This document shows positions 21,896-32,500 of a stretch of 64,000 bases of DNA, piece by piece; within the stretch, counting starts at the first letter, position 1; every line of letters begins with the position of its first letter. Position numbers and translations under genes: made by a program. Under the pieces are notes generated by a model. The model was given only the letters and a program-made list of their open reading frames with translations, was not told the origin of the DNA and did not search any database. The stretch is from Desmodus rotundus (Eukaryota > Chordata > Mammalia > Chiroptera > Phyllostomidae), in NCBI RefSeq assembly GCF_022682495.2, contig NC_071397.1, positions 13,731,082 through 13,795,081 on the forward strand, read 5' to 3'.

Positions 21896-22618
21896 AAGGC
21901 ATTTATAAAATATTAAGAGAAAGGAGTGATATCAATGTGGTAGACTCCAAAGTCACTCTAAGGTTAGTTCATATAATTGAAAAAACAAAACAAAACAGGA
22001 AGGTAGCATCTAAAACCATTAGCAGGTAACATGGTGCTGGATGCAGAGAGAAATATTTAAATATACAAAAGAGAATATATGAACCACCTTGTGATTTACT
22101 GGCAAAGACGGGAGTCTTAGTAATCTGGCAGATGAGATACCAGATTCAAGGGGGTTGCTGTCACTGTCATTGCTATTCACATCCAATCTGAAAGCAAACT
22201 GGAGTGCCATGTGTTTGAAGTCAAGCATGGGCTTCGGCATGAGATGCATATGTTAAAAAAGACGCAAAATGCTTAGTGCAGTGCCTGTCACAGAAGAGAA
22301 CTTTAATAAATGTCATTTTCCTCTGTGCTAGCAAATATGATTTTATGGCTTGAACCTTCCGTATGCAGAAAAGACTTGGACCATGAAATAGCTGTGAAAA
22401 CAGAAGAATGACCTAGGAAATTTAAGATAGGAAAATGCAATATCTTAGCTAACAAAATTTCTGAAAGAAAAAGATGAAACTTATTTTATGACCTTGTTGT
22501 TTTATAGGAAAAGTTCTCTAGATTTAAAAATATTGGCATTTCAGCTGCTGGTCATAGCAGAGTAGCTTGGTTGGGTGGATTTAATCCTCCTAAAGATAGC
22601 AGTGATAAAACCCAACTA
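21896..22618. other. unique region, no gene seen
   Basis: A short MIR-tail-like phrase (GCAGTGCCTGTCACAGA, then TTTAATAAATGTCAT) near 22280-22315 is the only recognisable element. Confidence 0.4.
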
Positions 22619-22619
22619 T

Positions 22620-22835
22620 GGCCCTAGCTGGGTGGCTCAGTGGGTTGATCATCGTCTGGTACACCAATAGGTGACAGGTTCAATCCTTGGTCAGGGCACA
22701 CACCTAGGTTACGAGTTTGATCACTAGCTGGGTCCAAGAGGCCACCTATCGATCAATGTTTCCCTCTTTCCCTCCCTTCCTCTCTTTCCAATAAGCATAT
22801 CCTTGGGTGAGGATTGAAAAAACACACACAACTAT
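22620..22835 (+). mobile_element. VES-type SINE, plus strand
   Basis: Head GGCCCTAGCTGGGTGGCTCA, B-box-like GGTTCAATCCTTGGTCAGGG, then TTTCCCTCTTTCCCTCCCTT and an A/CA-rich tail with an extra TAAGCATATCCTTGGGTGAG segment, the same tail module (in reverse) as the SINEs at 23425 and 25323. B box has GGTTCAATCC, one change from the ideal. Confidence 0.88.
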
Positions 22836-23189
22836 TTCCAGGTGCTGGAGAGAAATGAAAAGCAAACAGAAAATGTACAAGAGGATACCCTTAAAAGAAA
22901 AATTGAAAATGGGGAAATTTTATAACTTTCTGGCCTTTTGCCTGAGTGGACTCCATTATTCATTCATGCCTAACTTGGTTTCAGAAAATTACAGCTATAT
23001 AAGTTTGAGGCTTCAAAGGACAGAGTTAAGGGTCAGAGTTAAGGGTCTGTTAAAGGACAGAGGAAGAGTCAATAGGTTAGGGGGGAAAATCCTGAAAGGG
23101 ACAGAGTCACAGGGGAGCTGAGCCCCCAAATCTGCCCAAATAATCATTTGGGTTTTTTTGGGGGGGAAGTTAGATTCTATGTATACGTG
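22836..23189. other. short unique stretch, no gene seen
   Basis: Contains a small tandem duplication, AGAGTTAAGGGTC repeated at about 23022-23047, and otherwise nothing recognised. Confidence 0.45.
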
Positions 23190-23285
23190 ATATCCATCCA
23201 TGTCATCACAAATGGCAAACTTTCCTTCTTTTTATGGCTGAATAATATTCCATTGTGAATATATATACCACCTTTTCTTTTCATT
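23190..23285 (-). mobile_element. short L1 fragment (ORF2 3' part)
   Basis: The plus strand reads CATCCATGTCATCACAAATG then TTTTTATGGCTGAATAATAT and TCCATTGTG. This is the reverse complement of the L1 ORF2 C-terminal coding segment (the YTMEYYAA / HMDA region). Confidence 0.75.
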
Positions 23286-23289
23286 GTAA

Positions 23290-23342
23290 GTTTTTATTTT
23301 TATTTATATTTATTTGTTTATTTATTTATTTATTTTTTAGTT
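23290..23342. repeat. (TTTAT)n low-complexity tract
   Basis: Runs of TTTAT and TTTA units, probably an expanded poly(A)-like tail on the minus strand. Confidence 0.7.
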
Positions 23343-23409
23343 TTTACTTTTAAAAGGCAACATAAATATCTCTCATTCTGTTAAACTCTTCCTGGTACTC
23401 GACCTACTT

Positions 23410-23646
23410 CTCTCTCTCTCTCTCTCTCTCTCAATCCTCACCTGAGGATATGTTTATTACTAGTAGAGAGAGGGAGGGAGAGAGGGAGATGAGAAACACT
23501 GATGTGAGAAGCATCAAGCGCTTGCCTTCTGTACCCACCCTGACTGTGGTTTGCACCTACAACCTAGATATGTGCCCTGATGTGAGTTGAAGCACAGACT
23601 TTTGGTGTATGGGACGATGCTCCAACTGAGCCACCTGGCCAAGGCA
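23410..23646 (-). mobile_element. VES-type SINE, minus strand, with (CT)n start
   Basis: Begins on the plus strand with a (TC)n run at about 23411-23432, then CAATCCTCACCTGAGGATAT. It ends with the reverse complement of the tRNA-like head (GAGCCACCTGGCCAAGGC). Head, B box and tail are all recognisable, with moderate divergence. Confidence 0.85.
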
Positions 23647-25079
23647 TAATGTATTGTAGTTTTAACTTAAAATTATTTCAAGCCCTTATAGAATGTTACC
23701 ATTTCTTATCATGTTTAAAAATGCATCTTTTTGAGAGAATATTACAAATAATTTTATACCACAAAGATGATGAGTAAATGCATTTTGAGTAAAAATGAAT
23801 GACATCTCAAGATTTTTGTTGTGTATATAATATGTATTATAAATTTTATATAGAACAAAATCCATACAAAAAGAAGAAATAATATTTTTCTAATATGTAG
23901 TTATGCTGATTAATAAAATTAATCAAGTTAATTAATACTTGTTTATGTTCTCCAGCATGTAAATAATACTAAATTGATGTTTGACACAACTAAGTTATTA
24001 AAAAACTTATAATTAGATTTTTACATGAAAATTACCAAGATTGATGAGGGCAAAGGGAAAAGCTAATGGTGAAAAATGGCATAAAACATGATGGTTATTC
24101 TAAAATTAAACAATGTTATGCAATGAAATGAAAAGGGCCGTTGCCAGCTAGTTGTTAATGCCCTAGAAATGCTTTTGTGCAATGACCGAAATGTAAAAGA
24201 TCGCCATTCCCACTGCATCGGGTAGAGGAATTTGTGATACAGATTTTCATAGGAACAGTCAAAGTGGCTGCTATTATCTGTAACTTTTTTTCCTTTCCAA
24301 GTGTAACCAGCTAATGTAAATTGTTTCCCTTGTACTGATTTATGTCATAATCATAGCAATTATAGAGGGCAGGTCCTATTTGACAAGTCAGCAGAGAGCA
24401 CTTTCAGCCCGGCACTGTTGAATTACAGCTTTCAGAATGTGCCCCGGGTCCTTAAAGTGTCCGTCACCAAACCTTGAATGGGACCAATTTTATAAACGTA
24501 GCAGAAATTATGGGTGCTACCATACTTAAAAGCTGCCACGTGAGAAGTCTGACATCAATTCCAATACCTCCCATTGCCCCAAATATTTTGTGACTTTTCT
24601 TTAAGAATTATTACAATGAACTTTGTTTTTAATATTCTCAGTGGTAGAAAATCTGTTCTTTGTGGATGATGATAATATTTAAAAAGAGATGTAATTGTTT
24701 TGGAGCCAAGGTGAGTATATATGAGTATATATTCATTAATGTATGATTACATGTGCATATTTATTTATCATCTATCTATCTATCTATCCTATCTGGATAA
24801 TAGTAAAAATATCCCCAAAGTTTTAAATAAAGTATATAATATTCTCAGTGCCATGTAATCTACTCTTCTGGCAATTCCATAAAAAGTATTTAAAAAAATA
24901 TTTGAACAAAGAATCATTAATAAAATATTCTCCAAGGAAGATACTTCTATTTAGTATAAAGCACAATCCAACATGTTATTTATGATATGCTTATTAAGAG
25001 ATGCATCAAAATTTTGCAGCTGCATATTAACAATACAGAGTTTCGATTAATTGTAAAAAAAGGTTTGCTTTTAGTTTAT
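23647..25079. other. AT-rich unique region; possible conserved non-coding block at 24130-24570
   Basis: No gene. The 24130-24570 part is repeat-free and of balanced composition, between AT-rich flanks, with homeodomain-like TAAT and TTATGTCATAATCATA motifs, as often seen in conserved non-coding elements. A (TATC)n tract lies at about 24766-24788. Confidence 0.4.
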
Positions 25080-25315
25080 TTTGAACTTTTAATTTTGAAA
25101 TAATTTTAGACATATTCTGTCTACAAAGTTGCAGACAGAACTGAAAGTTCTTGCACAAAAATTAATAGTTTGTTTAACCAAAGTGCAAGTATTAAAAGCA
25201 GTAATTTAACATTGATACTATATTGTTAACTAGTCTGTAGACCTTATTCAAGTGTTAATTGTCCAAATTATTTAATCTAGGATTCCATATTGCATTTACT
25301 TGTCATGGCTCCTTT

Positions 25316-25585
25316 CTTTTTTCTTAATCCTCACTTGAGGACATTTTTTTCATTGCTTTTAGAGAGAGGGAGAGAGAGAGGGGGGATAGGGGAGGGGGAG
25401 GGAAAGGAGGAAGGAGAGGGAGAAAGGGACAGAAAGAGAAAGAAAGTTCAATGTAACAGAGAAACATCAATTGGTTGCCTCTCACAGGCTCCCAGACAGA
25501 GATCAAACCCAACCCAGGCATATGCCCTGATGGGCAAGCTTTCAAGACAGTGCTCCAACCGACTGAGCCACACCAGCCAGGGCAG
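25316..25585 (-). mobile_element. VES-type SINE, minus strand, nested
   Basis: Plus strand: CTTAATCCTCACTTGAGGAC, a long AG-rich tract, then CCCAGACAGAGATCAAACCC and the head reverse complement CTGAGCCACACCAGCCAGGG. The flanks TGTCATGGCT (25301-25310) and TGTCATGTCT (25588-25597) differ by one base and look like the target-site duplication. It interrupts the old L1 relic. Confidence 0.9.
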
Positions 25586-25669
25586 GTGTCATGTCTCTTA
25601 AATCTCCCCAAATCTGAGACACTCAGTCTTACTTTGTATTTCATAACCTTTAAATGTTCACCCAAAAGG

Positions 25670-25858
25670 CCCTGGCTGGTTTGGCTCAGTGGATTGAGTG
25701 CCGGCCTGTGAACCAAAGGGTTGCTGGTTCGATTCCCAGCCAGGGCACATGCCTTTGTTGCAGTCCAGGTCCCCAGTAAGGGGGCCAGGCAACCACACAT
25801 TGATGTTTCTCTCCCTCTCCTTCTCTCTCCCTACCCCATTGTCTAAAAAAAAAAAAGC
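25670..25858 (+). mobile_element. VES-type SINE with well-kept pol III promoter
   Basis: Head GGCCCTGGCTGGTTTGGCTC. A box TGGCTCAGTGG at 25682-25692 and B box GGTTCGATTCC at 25726-25736 both match the tRNA-type consensus. Then come CAGGGCACATGCC, a CTCTCCCTCTCC-rich tail and an A run. This is the least diverged SINE head in the window and so the best candidate for a young copy. Confidence 0.93.
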
Positions 25859-26950
25859 CAATTATTTTGTCAAAAATCTCCATTTTGAATTTGTCTGATG
25901 TTTCTTGATGACGAAACTGAGGTCATGCATTCTTTGTAAGAAAAACACAGAAGTCATGCTATGTCTTCAATGCATCATAAGGGTAGACATGTAATATCCA
26001 TACATGTCATGACACTGTTGCTAACTTGGACAACTAGGCGAAGGTAGTATGAAAAAAGTTTCTCCATTTGAAAGCTACTATTTTTCGCTTTGTAATTAGT
26101 AATTATCTTGTTGGGACACACTGTCAGAATACGCAAATATCCCATTTCTCATCACACTTTTGCCAACTAATTTTAATGTTCATTGATGAATCTTGCCTGC
26201 AACAATTTTTGCTGTGATGTTTGCCAAATAGCATCCCATCATTCTTTCTCCATTTATTAACTGAAATTTTATTCTAAGGGAGAGCTGCTCATTTCTCTAC
26301 ATTTGTTTACTTATTTAACGATGTATTTATATTGGCATGGACTCGTGGACATTTAATTCTATGATTTATAATCCAGTACTTTGTTTATATTTTTGCTTAC
26401 ATTGCCCCAGATTTGGTCATTGGGAATTCTTTCAAATTTTCTCCTATCTCCTTTCTACATGTTCCAGTCGTTAGTTTGAAGTACCGCATACTCTCCGGCA
26501 ACACAAGGTGCGCTCTTCTCCTCTATACTTCTCCCTCTCAGCCTTCAATCAACCATTTCCCCAGAGCCCTTTTATTTTTATTCGTGATTGGTGTTTAGAA
26601 ACCAAAGTATGGGCACTAGTTATGGGCATTCCTACTGTGGTGGTATTGCTTCTGGGGCTCCTCAGGGGATACACACAGACATCTACATCAAAATCGACTT
26701 TGGTTTTTATGTATTTTTCCATACGCGTGGTAAGTACTATGAGTGCATCCTGCCTGATTCCTGCAGCTCCAGCCGAACACCCCCGGGTTCACTCCAGCCT
26801 TCCCAGTGATTATCTGTAATTCCTTTCCTCTGCAATGGGAAACTGGGCTCTCATTTATTCATGTCACATTGACTTGCTCCAGTCTATGAAATCCCATTTC
26901 ACAATTACTCAGACTCTTGTGACAAAGTTACTAACTATTGTAGAATATTC

Positions 26951-27552
26951 GTGTCTTTAGATTGTCAGCAAATAGTCAAGTGATGCTTTGCAGAGTTACT
27001 TAGATGAGTTCTTTCTTCCCCGCACACTTCAGTGTAGTTTTATTATTCATTTGTAATACAGTTATGTTGCTCTATTATTGCTTGTAGCTCATTTTGTATT
27101 CCCCCCACGTCCGGGTTGATTTTAATTATTTAAGTTAGTTTTGCATGCGTGTATGCAGTTTTCCCATGAGACTCAAAGTCAGAACTCTACTCACAGGCAA
27201 CTGCAGAGCCATCTCTTCAACTGCGTTTGCATTCCATCATTTCCTCTGCCACTGTATCACACAGACCCTGTAAGTCAACTAGTGTCATTAGTTTCTGATT
27301 TATCCTTATGCCCTTTATCTACTTTCTTATCATTTTTCCTTCCACAGTACTTGCCTATTTCTTTACGGAGCCTCCAATGTCACCAATTTGTCTATATCAA
27401 TGTAAGATACCAACTAGAGGAATCAATCAGAAATAAAGACGTTAGGTTGAAATTGCCCCCACCCTCCCTCCAAATGACATCAATTTTAGCAAAAACGAAA
27501 AAAAAGGTGTTTATATGATTACATCATAAGACTTATCTATTAAAATGCAAAA
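26951..27552. other. unique region, no gene seen
   Basis: The 125-codon frame at 27141-27518 has no recognisable domain; composition is ordinary. Confidence 0.45.
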
Positions 27553-27765
27553 TGAGCCTTCACCCGTGTTGCTCAGTTGGTTGGAGTGTGACCCCTGTAA
27601 CTGAAACGTTGCAGGTTTGATCCCCAGTCCCACGTGGTTCCAATATGTACAATACCCAGTGTAGGGGGGGAGGCAACCAATCAAAGCTTCTTTCTCACAT
27701 TGATGCTTCTCTCTCTCTCTTCTTTACCCCCTTTCTCCTTCTCTAAAAGCAATGAAGAAAATGTT
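27553..27765 (+). mobile_element. VES-type SINE, plus strand, diverged
   Basis: Head with TTGCTCAGTTGGTTGGAGTG, B box GGTTTGATCCC, then GAGGCAACCAATCAAAGCTT, ATTGATGCTTCTCTCTCTCT and a CT-rich tail. Several changes from the ideal head suggest an older copy. Confidence 0.85.
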
Positions 27766-28059
27766 CTCGGGTGTAGATAAAAAAATGCAAAAGCACATTA
27801 CATTAAGCAGGAGAAAGACTGAACAGAAACAAATGATAAAAATTAAGGCATATTGTGTGTTCACAGAGATTGCAGAGCGATATGGTATTTACCCTTCTCT
27901 GCTCTTTTCCAGGTCTCTCCCTTCCAAATCCTTGGCTAGTTCTTGATACGTCCACCTAGATTCTTCTGTGGATCTGAGACCTCAAAAAGGTTTTTAAAGC
28001 AAATGTTTTCAAAGATAACATTAAATTTAGTTGTCATTAACTTGCAATAATTTCTTTTT
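27766..28059. other. short unique stretch, no gene seen
   Basis: No recognisable family or frame. Confidence 0.4.
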
Positions 28060-28450
28060 TTGAACAGATTTTATTCTTTTAGAAACGTTTTAGGTATACA
28101 ACAAAATTGAAGGGAAGACACAGAAATTTCCCATATACCTGTGCCCTTGGTCCCCCCGGTCCCCCCACATGCATCACCTTCCCACTTATCAACATCACTC
28201 ACCAGAATGGCACTTTTTTTTAAAACAAAGGATGAGCATATACTGAACCATCACAATCACCCAGAGTTCTTAGTTTACCTTCATGGTTCACTCTTGGTAT
28301 TGTACATTCTGTGGGTTTGGAAAAAGTATAATGACAGATATCCGTCATTATAATATTTTACAAAATATTTTCAATGCCCTTAAAGTGTTTTGTGCTCTGC
28401 CTGTTTATCTCTACCCACATCTCCACCCCACCCTTGGATACTGCTGATGT
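28060..28450 (-). mobile_element. ancient L1M-type fragment
   Basis: The plus strand holds TTTAGGTATACAACAAAATT, CATGCATCACCTTCCCACTT, GGTTCACTCTTGGTATTGTA and CATTCTGTGGGTTTGGAAAA in the order of an old L1 3' region. Diverged; exact subfamily uncertain. Confidence 0.7.
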
Positions 28451-28456
28451 TTTTTT

Positions 28457-28610
28457 ATTGGGTTGTCCAAAAAGTTCATATGTTCTTTTCCATAAAAGAC
28501 ACATTTTTCATTTTCACCAATAAATTTATTGATTTGGATGTTTTCAGTATGTTGGCTGTCTCCTTCATGGTATAATGTTGACTGTTCACAATTAATGTCT
28601 CAATTTAATC
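28457..28610 (-). mobile_element. mariner terminal fragment (second mariner family)
   Basis: Starts TTATTGGGTTGTCCAAAAAG followed by TTCATATGTTCTTTTCCATA, matching the terminal inverted repeat type of the mammalian mariners whose ends read TTGGGTTGGCCAAAAAGTTC. Only one end and about 100 bases of body remain. Different TIR from the mariners at 14441 and 48869. Confidence 0.7.
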
Positions 28611-28629
28611 GCTATCAACTTCAACTGGT

Positions 28630-28890
28630 TTACTTGACTATTTACTCTGTCTCCTAATTGGTGCATTTAGACCATGGGCAGAGTGGTTTTGGATATAGCT
28701 GAATCAATAGCTACCATATTTGTTATTGTTTTCTATTTTTGCCCTTGTTCTTTTTTACTTTTTTTGTCTTCCTCTCATTTTCTGCCTTTTGTGGTTTTAA
28801 GTGAGCATTTTATATGATTTTATTTTCTCTTTCCTTAGCATTCAGTTTTACTTTGTTTTTCACTTTTTATGTGGTTGCTGCTCATAATTT
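28630..28890 (-). mobile_element. possible ancient L1 fragment near the ORF1/ORF2 junction
   Basis: The phrase GTCTCCTAATTGGTGCATTT followed by AGACCAT resembles (in reverse) the L1 ORF2 start region. T-rich sequence downstream with TTTTGTGGTTTTAAGTGAGC is compatible. Diverged and short. Confidence 0.4.
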
Positions 28891-29929
28891 AAATGTATTT
28901 CTCATTTTCCTAGAAGAGGCCACACTGCTACAAGACTTGGACTGGGAAATTTTTATGAAAAGGAAAAGAGAAAACTCTTTTAGTACACCATTTCCACAAA
29001 GAATCATTCTGGCTGGTATGGGATGTTAAGGGTGAAAGAAAGAGAATGGATTTAAGTTCAAGGAACAGGGAATGTATTAAGTATGAACACTAAAAAAATG
29101 AGGTGAATTTCAAATAGGAAGAAGTTATCATCAGTGAACTATCACCTTGGCCTAAGGAAAGTTGGAAAAGGGATATAGTGGCTCCGTAGAAGTAAATAAC
29201 TCCATCCATTGGGTACATAAGCACTAAAACTTCAATTTTGCAGGGGCTTAACTACTCTAAAAGGAAAATATCTACTTCGCTAGATTAATTTCTTCATAGT
29301 TTTCTACTTTAGTTACAGAGTGGGTGGATCATTGGTTACCTCCTAGAATAAAATCAGTGTCATTATTAATGTAGATAAATTGAAGATACATAGATGTAGC
29401 TCTACAAATTAAGTGATTTCGAGAGCTATAATGCTCTGTAGGAACACACAGGTTTCTACTTTCTTTCTAGCTTGTATCATTAGTCCTTGTCAGACGCATG
29501 AAAATTTGTTCCACAAGACTGCAGACGCACACACATAAGTGCCTCTTGGATTCAAAGTGAAAAGAATACACACTGTGTATATTTTATATAGATATTTCTT
29601 ATTATTGTGTGATTTGCTTATTATTAGTCTAAACAGTGAAAAAAATCGGTGCATCTTTCTCTTTTTGCAAATCATATTAAGTTCTGAACAAGCTGAATAA
29701 GATATTTACATATGTTCAGTATTATTTTGCTGTGCCTACAATCACTTGCAATCACTTGAGTTGAAATCATGTTTCTAAAGTGTCACTTTCTGTTTTTCAA
29801 GGACTTCGGTGGAAGTATTTGGCTGAACATCAACTTATTAAGAAGCCAACATCTGATTTTGATTTAATCTTCAGTACACCTTCTTGTTGTTTGTTTTATA
29901 TTTAACCCATATGTTGTTTGTTTCTTCAT
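28891..29929. other. unique AT-rich region, no gene seen
   Basis: No coding frame or named repeat can be supported. Confidence 0.45.
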
Positions 29930-30011
29930 TCCTGCCTTTAAAAAACAATGAAGTATTTATTAGTGTTTCTTTTTATTTCCTCTGTTTACTTTTTAGCTAT
30001 ACCTCTGCGAT

Positions 30012-30137
30012 TTTTTAGAGAGAGAGAGAAACATCAGTTGGTTGCCTCTTCTATGTGCCCCTGGCCCGGGGATTGAACCTGCAACCCTTTGGTGTACAGG
30101 ACGGCGCTCCAACCAGCTGAGCCACCTGGCCACTGCC
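30012..30137 (-). mobile_element. short VES-type SINE, minus strand, nested
   Basis: Ends with the head reverse complement CAGCTGAGCCACCTGGCCAC and contains GGGATTGAACCTGCAACCCT. It is only about 125 bp, lacking much of the usual body. Flanking CCTCTGCG (30003-30010) and CCTCTGTG look like a diverged target-site duplication. Confidence 0.8.
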
Positions 30138-30761
30138 CTCTGTGTTTTCATGGTGATTAACCTATAGATTACATATGCACTCAATTTATGACAGACTAAC
30201 TTCACTGGTGTTAGTTATATCATTTCACAAACAATTCAAGAATCTTAAAATCATATAATTTCATTTATTGCCACAAATATCTTTTATTCTTTTGTCTTAT
30301 TTATGTATACATATAAATAAATTAATCCTGTTTTTTAAAAATTATTTTTTTGCAGTACAGGTCTGCTGTAGACAAATTTTCTGGTGTTTGCTTAAAAGCC
30401 TTTATTTCACAGTGGGATATTTTTACTGGACATGGAATTACAGGTTGCAGTTTTTCTTTTAGCTCTTTGCAGATATAAATCCATTACCTTTTAAATTTAT
30501 TTATTTATTTATTATTTATATTGTTTATGCTATTACAGTGGTTCCCACTTTTTCTCCCTTTTCCCACCTAGCCCACCCTCTTCCATCCCTAAATCAACCC
30601 TCATATTGTTGTCTGTGTCCATGGGCTATGTGTGCATCAATGCTCTTCGGTTAATCCCTTCACCATCCTTTGTCTCCATCCACACCTCCTTTCTGGCAGC
30701 TGTCAGTCTGTTTCACGCATCTAAGCTTCTGTTACCTTTCTGGTTCATTAGTTTATTGTGT

Positions 30762-31045
30762 TCATTTGTCTTTCCCTGACTGGCTTAATTCAGTTAGCAT
30801 AATATTCTCCAGATCAATCCATGCTGTTGCAAAATGTAGGAATTTCTTCTTTTTTATTGCTGCAGAGTATTCCATTATGTAAATGTACCATAGCTTTTTT
30901 ACCCACTCCTCTACTGATGGGCACTTAGGCTCTTTCCAAATTTTGGCCATTGTAAATAGTGCTGCTATAAACATAAGGGTGAGTATATATTTTTTGTATG
31001 GGTGTTTCAGGATCCCCACGGCTGTATAATTAATTGGTATTAGAT
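30762..31045 (-). pseudogene. L1 ORF2 C-terminal fragment (3' part)
   Basis: Open for about 85 codons with FIAALFTMAKIWKEPKCPSV and WYIYIMEYSAAIKKKKFLHF, the extreme C terminus of ORF2p. It lacks the endonuclease and RT domains. Part of the twin-primed insertion. Confidence 0.85.
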
Positions 31046-31850
31046 AAAGATGGCAAGAGCATACAATGGAGCAAAGACAGTCTTTTCAATAAATGTTGAA
31101 AAGTTGAAAACTGAACTGGTACATGCCAAAAAATGAAACTATACCACCAACTTACACCATACCCTAAAATAAACTCAAAATGGATAAAAGACTTAAATGT
31201 AAATCATGAAACCATAAAAATCCTGGAAGAAAACATAGGCAATAAAATCTCAGGTATCCCATGTGGCAACATTTTTGCTGATATATCTCCTAAGGCACTA
31301 GAAAAAAAAGAGAAAGTAAACAAATGGGACTACATCAAATTTAAAAGTTTCTGCACAGCTAAAGAAATCATCAGCAAGACAAATAGGAACTCAATATATG
31401 GGAGAACATTTTCACCAATGATACATCTGATAAGGGCTTAATCTCCAAAATATACAAAGAAGTAACATACCTCAACACCAGGAAGATGAACAACCCAATT
31501 AAGAAATGGACAAAAGACCTGAACAGACACTTCTCCAAAGAGGACAGACAGAGGGCCCAGAGACATGTGAAAGGATGCTCAACATCACTAGCCATCCGAG
31601 AGATGCAAATTAAAATCTCATTGAGGTATCACCTTACACCTGTCAGAATGGCTATCATCAATAAATAAATTTTAAAAACCCAAGTGCTGGCAAGGATGTG
31701 GAGAAAAGGGTACTCTACCTATAGCACTGTGGGTGGGAATGCAGACTGGTGCAGCCACTGTGAAAAGCAGTATGGAGTATCCTTAAAAAATTAGACATGG
31801 AATTCCCTTTCCACCCAGTGATTCCACTTTTGGGACTATTTCAATTATTT
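31046..31850 (+). pseudogene. L1 ORF2 fragment (inverted 5' part)
   Basis: The plus-strand reading gives [40 protein letters not shown], then [20 protein letters not shown] and [13 protein letters not shown]. This is ORF2p between the RT and the cysteine motif, with frameshifts and stops. In inverted orientation relative to 30499-31045. Confidence 0.85.
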
Positions 31851-32500
31851 TGGATGAAAATATGTATCTTTTAATTTTTTTCTATAAATGTAATATGACT
31901 GGTTTTGTTGATTACCATTAAGGCTTCTAATTTTCTTGTATTTTCAGCAGTTTAGTTATAATGTACCTATCTGTGATTGTCTTTGTACTTATCCTGCTTG
32001 GTTCTTGAATGTGTGGTTGATGTTCATGAATTTTGCAAAAAAAAAAAAAAAAAGTCAACCACTATCTCTTGTATCCATTTCTTCTCTCTCTGGGATTCCA
32101 ATACCCATGGGCTAGACTACTGATATTTTCCAACAGGTGTCTGATTCACTGATCCCTTATTATTTTGTGGCCTTTTACTAGTAAGTCTAATACATTTTTC
32201 ATTTCAAATGTTGTATGTTTTTCAATTCCACAATATCTATTGTTTCTTTTAGAATTCCATTTTTCTTAAATACTTCATGTCCTTTTTCATTTTGCCTTTT
32301 TCTGTAAATCCCTCCTCTCTCCCTTTGTCTTTTTCTCTAAATGCTTTAACTTATTTATAATGGATATTTTTAAAGTCTTCATCTGCTGTTTTGGACACCT
32401 GAACCATTCGCTCCTGTGCTTCTATTGATTGCGTTATTCTCTGATTATGGGAACATGTTTCTGCTTCATATTTCATCTGATTTTTAAATTTTATACCCAA

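Larger units (their letters stand above)
25080..26950 (-). mobile_element. ancient L1M-type relic, interrupted by two SINEs
   Basis: Old L1 3'-part phrases recur in order on the plus strand: TACTATATTGTTAACTAGTC, TTGCATTTACTTGTCATGGC, then after the first SINE TGTCATGTCTCTTAAAT. After the second SINE come TTGTCTGATGTTTCTTGATG, TGCATTCTTTGTAAGAAAAA and TTAATGTTCATTGATGAATC. The order matches an old mammalian L1 family, strongly diverged; the exact subfamily is not certain. The distal part (26590-26950) is less secure. Confidence 0.65.
30499..31865. mobile_element. twin-primed (5'-inverted) truncated L1
   Basis: Two L1 parts lie head to head. 30499-31045 is the 3' end on the minus strand (ORF2 C terminus beginning around NTHTKKY-like codons, then 3' UTR and tail). 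31046-31850 is the preceding ORF2 part on the plus strand (KSLFNKW to PFDP-IPLLG region). In L1 coordinates the two parts are almost contiguous, the signature of twin priming. Approximate target duplications are ACCTTTTAAATTT (30486-30498) and ATCTTTTAATTTT (31866-31878). Both parts have disabling changes. Confidence 0.83.
29930..32500 (-). mobile_element. ancient L1/HAL1-type relic split by a SINE and a younger L1
   Basis: Segments at 29930-30011, 30138-30498 and 31866-32500 share the phrasing of an old L1 ORF1 region read in reverse: TTTTTTTGCAGTACAGGTCT, TATTTCACAGTGGGATATTT, TTGGTTCTTGAATGTG, CTCTCTCTGGGATTCCAATA and CCAACAGGTGTCTGATTCAC. It was later interrupted at 30012 and 30499. Strongly decayed; no reading frame survives. 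Confidence 0.6.

Noticed and set aside
25682..25736. tRNA gene (A box and B box present)
   Set aside because: The boxes belong to a SINE head; no tRNA cloverleaf with acceptor stem and anticodon arm in a 70-90 base unit.
27141..27518. 125-codon open frame as a gene
   Set aside because: No domain and Ser/Leu/Pro composition typical of random frames.
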